A DNA stretch of 64,000 bases from Chlorocebus sabaeus (lineage: Eukaryota; Chordata; Mammalia; Primates; Cercopithecidae): contig NC_132910.1 of NCBI RefSeq assembly GCF_047675955.1, positions 111,335,143-111,399,142 of the forward strand. The letters are read 5' to 3'. Position 1 is the first letter of the stretch. Each line of letters starts with the position of its first letter. This document shows positions 58,911 to 64,000 of the stretch, in pieces. The notes beneath the pieces are model-generated. The model saw only the letters and a list, made by a program, of their open reading frames with translations, was not told the origin of the DNA and ran no database searches. A program made the translations under genes and the position numbers.

Positions 58911-60203
58911 ATGAGTCAGTTGAAATGAAGAAACATAGCGTAGAAGAAAGCAGAAATAGCTTTTTGAGAGAAGGAGAGGGGAGAGAGTCCAGGGTGCAAG
59001 CAGAAGGGTTGCCTCTTGGTTGGTAAATGCAGGATAGTTTATCCACAGTAGTAAGATGATGGAAGGCATACAAGACAGGTGCATATGCAGGTGTATTTAA
59101 TCCTAAAATGAAATTACTACTCCCAGATTACTTCTATTTTCTCAGGAAAGTATGAGCCAAAGTCATTAGCTGAAACAGAAAGAAGAGGGAAAAAGAAAAT
59201 TGAGAGGAATAGTGAAAATGAATAATAGAGGTTTTGGGTCATAGGAAATTAAAGAACATGTAAATATACACACAACCAGATTTCTGGGTAGAATGACTTG
59301 ACCATTTGAAACTTTTAGTCTTAAATTTAGGGTGTGACAAGTCAGTTTTGATGGGTGCAATCATGAAAAAGGCAGAAATTTGAGTTTAATTAGGTATCAC
59401 ACTTTGTGAGCTAAGTAAAACAGATAGAGAAGGAGAGAGTTAAAAGTACTTGCAAGGGTCCTGGTGTAATTACAGAACATTAAATCTAAGTTGAATAAGA
59501 AGTAAAATGAATATGTCTTGGAAAAATAGTAATTCATAAAAAAATAAATTTTAGTGATCAATAAAGTTAAATATTGGTGGGAAAAATAACTGAAGTGAAG
59601 AAAAAACATATGCAGAGTGGAGTGAAGAAAAACCAGATGCAGAGAGAAGCATTTTTTTGTTTAGTTTTCTTCATCTGTCTGAATCCCAATACCTGGTGAT
59701 TAAATGAAAACAAAAACATCTTCCTTTAAGAGGGCTACAGAGGTTGGAGTGTAGTAGTGTGGTCAGGATACGCCCAAGTTGCTGTTATAAAGAGGTGGAG
59801 TGGACATACAAAAATAGTTTTAAAATTAAGTCGAAATTTGCCGATTAGCTATCTTGTCTGTCAAAATACATTGTACGATGTTTTTGAAGGTTGTGTAAGT
59901 TTAATTATATCAGATTAATAGATATGTAGGATAGTAAGTGGACTTGGAATCTTGGATTTCTATTGGTGTAGGAAGTGTACGGGTTTCTATAGTGTATGGG
60001 TTTCTAAAGGTGGGAAGAACGGTTTGGAGCTTACAAATTTCATCATAGTAAGTAAGTCTCTTGAGGGAAGACAGAAAACCACCTCAACTTGGATGGTGTG
60101 GGACCTCTGAGCAATTTTCATTTTAGTGCTGGGGAGGCAGTAGCCAAGATAGTGACTGTAACTGATGGCTTACTTAAGAAATGACATTTTGAGACACCGG
60201 GTC
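58911..60203. other. Purine-rich stretch with two small tandem duplications
   Basis: The plus strand is rich in A and G. It holds an imperfect 28-bp duplication (59592-59619 and 59620-59646, sharing 'gtgaagaaaaa' and 'atgcagag') and a 17-bp one (59974-59990 and 59991-60007). No gene is seen. Confidence 0.55.
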
Positions 60204-60438
60204 ATCTGAGGGCCTTTTTTTTTCCTTCATTTTTTATTATACTTTATGTTCTAGGGTCCATGTGCACAACATGCAGGTTTGTTACATATGTATACATGTG
60301 CCATGTTGGTGTGTTGCACCCATTAACTCGTCATTTACATTAGGTGTATCCCCTAATACTATCCCTCCCCCGACTCCCACTGAACAACAGGCCCCGGTGT
60401 GTGATGTTCCCCTTCCTGTGTCCAAGTGTTCTTATTGT

Positions 60439-61129
60439 TCAATTCCCACCTATGAATGAGAACATGCAGTGTTTGGTTTTCTGTTCTTGCAATAGTTTGC
60501 TGAAAATGATGGTTTCCAGCTGCATCCATGTCCCTACAAAGGACATGAACCCATCCATTTTTATGGCTGCATAGTATTCCATGATGTATATGTGCCACAT
60601 TTTCTTAATCCAGATTGTCATTGATGGACATTTGGGTTGGTTCCTAGTCTTTGCTGTTGTGAATAGTGCCTCAATAAACATAAGTGTGCATGTGTCTTTA
60701 TAGCAGCATGATTTATAATCCTTTGGGTATATACCCAGTAATGGGATGGCTGAGTCAAATGGTGTTTCTAGTTCTAGATCCTTCAGGAATTGCCACACTG
60801 TCTTCCACAATGATTGAACTAGTTTATGCTCCCACCGGCAGTGTAAAAGTGTTCCTATTTCTCCACATCCTCTCTAGCACCTGTTGTTTCCTGGCTTTTT
60901 AATGATCGCCATTCTAACTGGTGTGAGATGGTATCTCACTGTGGTTTTGATTTGCATTTCTCTGACGGCAAGTGATGATGAGCATTTTTTCATGTGTCTA
61001 TTGGCTGCATAAATGTCTTCTTTTGAGAAATGTCTGTTCATATCCTTTGCCCACTTTTTGATGGGATTTTTTTTTCTTGTAAATTTGTTTGAGTTCTTTG
61101 TAGATTCTGGCTATTAGCCCTTTGTCAGA
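60439..61129 (-). pseudogene. LINE-1 ORF2 C-terminal remnant (minus)
   Basis: The frame 60810-60439 gives 'MWKTVWQFLKDLELETPFDS' to the normal end 'SFIGGN'. Upstream of it the sequence is still ORF2-like to 61129 but is interrupted (for example a missing part near 61060-61075). Continues with the inverted piece at 61130-61797. Confidence 0.9.
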
Positions 61130-61797
61130 AGGTAATTTATAGATTCAATGCTATCCCCATTAAGCTACCAATGACTTTCTTCACAGAACTGGAAAAAACT
61201 ACTTTAAAGTTCATATGGAACCAAAAGAGTCCTCATTGCCAAGACAATCCTAAGCCAAAAGAACAAAGCTGGAGGCATCATGCTTCCTGACTTCAAACTA
61301 TACTACAAGGCTACAGTAACCAAAACAGTATGGTACTGGTACCAAAACAGAGATATAGACCAATGGAACAGAACAGAGCCCTCAGAAATACTACCACACA
61401 TCTACAACCATCTGATCTTTGACAAACCTGACAAAAACAAGAAACGGGGAAAGGATTCCCTATTTAATAAATAGTGCTGGGATAACTGGCTAGCCACATG
61501 TAGAAAGCTGAAACTGGATCCCTTCCTTACACCTTATACAAAAATTAATTGAAGATGGATTAGAGACTTAAATGTTAGACCTAATACCATAAAAACCCTA
61601 GAAGAAAACCTAGGCAATACCATTCAGGACATAGGCATGGGCAAGGACTTCATGTCTAAAACATCAAAAGCAATGGCAACAAAAGCCAAAATTGACAAAT
61701 GGTATCTAATTAAACTAAAGAACTTCTGTACAGCAAAAGAAACTACCATCAGCGAGAACAGGCAGCCTACAGAATGGGAGAAAATTTTTGCAATCTG
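61130..61797 (+). pseudogene. LINE-1 ORF2 segment, inverted relative to its 3' end
   Basis: The frame 61280-61474 gives 'MLPDFKLYYKATVTKTVWYW' to 'GKDSLFNK', where a stop replaces the usual Trp codon. The rest, to 61797, is ORF2-like ('agatggattagagacttaaa' onward) in broken frame, with a change at 'catcagcgagaacaggc'. It corresponds to the part of ORF2 just upstream of the minus-strand piece. Confidence 0.9.
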
Positions 61798-61808
61798 AGG
61801 GCCTTTTT

Positions 61809-63512
61809 ATCCAGCGACATTGTTCTGTCACACAAAGCTGCTGCTTCATAAGGAGCTAGAGGACTTCCTCTATTCTGAAGTAGCAGATTATTGTTGTAAT
61901 TGAATTGCAACAGGCTTGTTAAATGCTGTTGCTCCTCTGTACAACTATATTGTGTGTATATATATGATTTAACATAATTTAATATATTTCTACAAGTATC
62001 TTAAGGCATGGTTAGTTCATCACTTATTAAAAGCGAATTCCAAATCTTTTTATTATGTCAAAGAACTAAGATGTAATATGCATATGTAATCATGCATAGC
62101 TGCATATAAATATATAATAATAAATATGCAAATACAAATATATGCATTAAGTATTAAATACGTGTATCCTACATTGATATATTTATAAATCACACATATG
62201 CACACACCTAAGCCCTGTATAAGTGTTTTACACATATTTAAAAATAGAAGTTAAAAATGAAAATTTAATACATACAAATAGAATTTTAAAATTTCCTTTT
62301 CATAAAGGCAATGCTTGTGTGAGAGAAAAACATGTAAGCTTTGTGGAACATCACCATCCAGTTTTGGAGACCACTCAGAATAGTTTATGAAACTCACTAT
62401 CAAAGCTATGCTAAATTAATGCAGAATTACAGTTTGATGTCCTAGTATGCACAAAATATATAAACTAAACATACATATAATTTTTGTAAAAAATTATAGG
62501 AAAATTACCTAATTCAAAAAAATAAGCAAGTAACAACCTATACAATAAACTATGTATTTTTTCAAGAGATGAAGCTAATTTTCAGCCTTGTAAAACCTCA
62601 TTTCTGGACTTACTGTTAGTATAAGATGTTTTTGTTTGTTTGTGCCTGTTTTTAGAGTTAACATGCATGCAATTAAAATATGTGACCTCATGCTCTAAAT
62701 TTTATATATAAACATAAATACGTGTCTTAGTATGGCATGAAATTTGATTTATCTAGGTCTTTCAGATTCAGTCTTTCTCTTTATTTTTATTGCCTTTACT
62801 TGATATGAAACTCAATTATTCCACATTTGGTTTCTTTCAGTAATCTGCTGTTCTCTTTACCTACCCACATTCTTTTTCACCCCAGACTCATTCTGTTATC
62901 AGTCACCACATTATTACTCTAAATATAGAATGTTGCCGATGCTGAATTGGATTCCCTTGACAAAACATTTATGGTATTCAACAATTTTTAAAAATCATCC
63001 TGTTTTCTATTATCAACTTAAATGTATCTGCCTCTATATACAGACTTAATAATTTTATTTCATAAGGTTTATCTTCCTATTTTACCCCACAAACTCATTA
63101 TTTTTGTTTCTTATCCTGTTTTCTTTGATTTTGTTCATTTGGACTACCGTTTTATGATTCATTCAGCATATTATGGTAATATAGATCTCTGCCCAAATTC
63201 CTCTTCAAGAGAGCCATATAATTGTTTGTAGGAAATTAGCTTGAGTGAGAGTAGAACTATGAATATGTTAAAAACACACAGATGGACTCTAAAACTGCAG
63301 TAAGTAGAGGATGGATCTTATAAAATGGAGGCACTTTTATTTGAATTGGGATTTGCAAACTTAAAAATACAATACATGCTCAGTCTGAGATGTTCTGCAC
63401 AGAAGGATTTGAATGTCTCCAGCAAATCCTGGAGGGGGGAAAAAGTTGCTAGTAAGGTAGCCACTATACAGGGAATACATGAGAAGAAATCTGAGTAGGG
63501 ACATTGGATATC
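61809..63512. other. AT-rich stretch without recognisable gene
   Basis: Unique-looking sequence with TA-rich parts (about 62090-62160). Frames of 60-69 codons only. Confidence 0.5.
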
Positions 63513-63803
63513 AGAAAATAGATATGTTCACTGAACAATGAGATCACTTGGACTTGGGAAGGGGAACATCACACACCGGGGCCTATCATGGGGAGGGGGG
63601 AGGGGGGAGGGATTGCATTGGGAGTTACATCTGATGTAAATGACGAGTTGATGGGTGCTGACGAGTTGATGGGTGCAGCACAGCAACATGGCACAAGTAT
63701 ACATATGTAACAAACCTGCACGTTATGCACATGTACCCTAGAACTTAAAGTATAATAATAATAAAAAATAAATTAAAAAAAGAAAAGAAAATAGATATGT
63801 TCA
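63513..63803 (+). mobile_element. Very young LINE-1 3' UTR insertion with 18-bp exact target duplication
   Basis: L1 sequence starts at 63531 ('ctgaacaatgagatcacttg'), just at the ORF2 stop, so only the 3' UTR is present. It has the intact polypurine tract (63590-63611), the duplicated 'gacgagttgatgggtgc' block (63643-63677) and an A-rich tail ending at about 63785. Flanks AGAAAATAGATATGTTCA at 63513-63530 and 63786-63803 are identical. The 61-codon minus-strand frame across it is accidental. Confidence 0.95.
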
Positions 63804-64000
63804 AAGAACTTTTGTGTAAATTTATTTCTTAGAAAATTGTGATGTAAAATATCTCCTCTATACACACACTGTTGTAAAATCTATATTATCAAACTAATTT
63901 TTACTTATTTTTTTGAGGAGAATCAAATAAATATTTATATTTATTCTTGGAGTCAGAGTGATAAAAACAGGTTGGATGGCTTCAGAAAATAGAAGAGAGG
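63804..64000. other. AT-rich end of window
   Basis: Nothing recognised. Confidence 0.5.

Larger units (their letters stand above)
60204..61808 (-). mobile_element. Second 5'-inverted LINE-1 with 16-bp target duplication
   Basis: Flanks ATCTGAGGGCCTTTTT at 60204-60219 and 61793-61808 match exactly. From the left, the T-rich tail and 3' UTR lead into the end of ORF2 on the minus strand (60220-61129). At about 61129/61130 the orientation switches, and 61130-61797 is an upstream part of ORF2 on the plus strand. In L1 coordinates the plus piece ends 'tttttgcaatct' and the minus piece starts 'tctgacaaagggc', so only about 5 nt are missing at the join. This is twin priming again. Stops and changes in both pieces make it older than the 18.4-kb copy. 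Its 3' UTR lacks the short duplicated block. Confidence 0.94.

Noticed and set aside
1..64000. A previously undescribed gene system, defence island or operon
   Set aside because: The whole window is primate-type repeat-rich non-coding DNA. No cluster of intact genes, no functional RNA and no conserved coding signal could be supported from the sequence.

Overview
The window reads as AT-rich, non-coding nuclear DNA from a primate, most likely an Old World monkey. The primate call rests on several Alu elements, a 7SL-derived retropseudogene, THE1/MLT1-type LTRs and many L1PA-lineage LINE-1 3' ends. The Old World monkey call rests mainly on the AluY at 32622-32921. Its right arm reads 'gagatccggccactgcactc' and its start reads 'gctcaagcctgtaatccc', which I know as features of the cercopithecid AluYR subfamilies rather than human AluY. 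Several L1 3' UTRs also share an unusual short duplication. I cannot name the species.

I see no intact cellular protein gene, no convincing exon and no functional RNA gene. All long open frames are LINE-1 ORF2 remnants or chance frames inside Alu, LTR or AT-rich DNA. The window is an intergenic or deep intronic stretch whose history is one of repeat insertion.

Layout. 0-9 kb: ancient minus-strand L1M remnants, a MER3-like DNA transposon, an Alu left-monomer fragment and a 79-bp tandem duplication. 10-18 kb: an LTR-rich block with a three-level nest (old LTR, split by a MER1A hAT transposon, itself split by a solo LTR), a partly deleted THE1 provirus-like element and two more LTRs. 18.4-20.6 kb: a young LINE-1 with an exactly placed 5' inversion and a 17-bp target duplication. 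24.7-25.4 kb: a GC-richer solo LTR. 28-38 kb: short L1 tails, two AluY copies, an AluS and a 7SL retropseudogene. 43-52 kb: an Alu with a TAAA tail, a composite Alu pair and a 2.9-kb minus-strand L1. 52-64 kb: an AluJ, an MLT1-type LTR, a second inverted L1 and a very young 0.25-kb L1 tail with an 18-bp exact target duplication. The stretches between hold unique AT-rich sequence plus faint MIR and L2 fossils.

No working gene system is present. The most informative content is the insertion record: two twin-priming inversions, target-site duplications that can be read directly, and nesting that orders events in time. Repeat family names come from memory of consensus sequences. Where I was unsure I give only the class.
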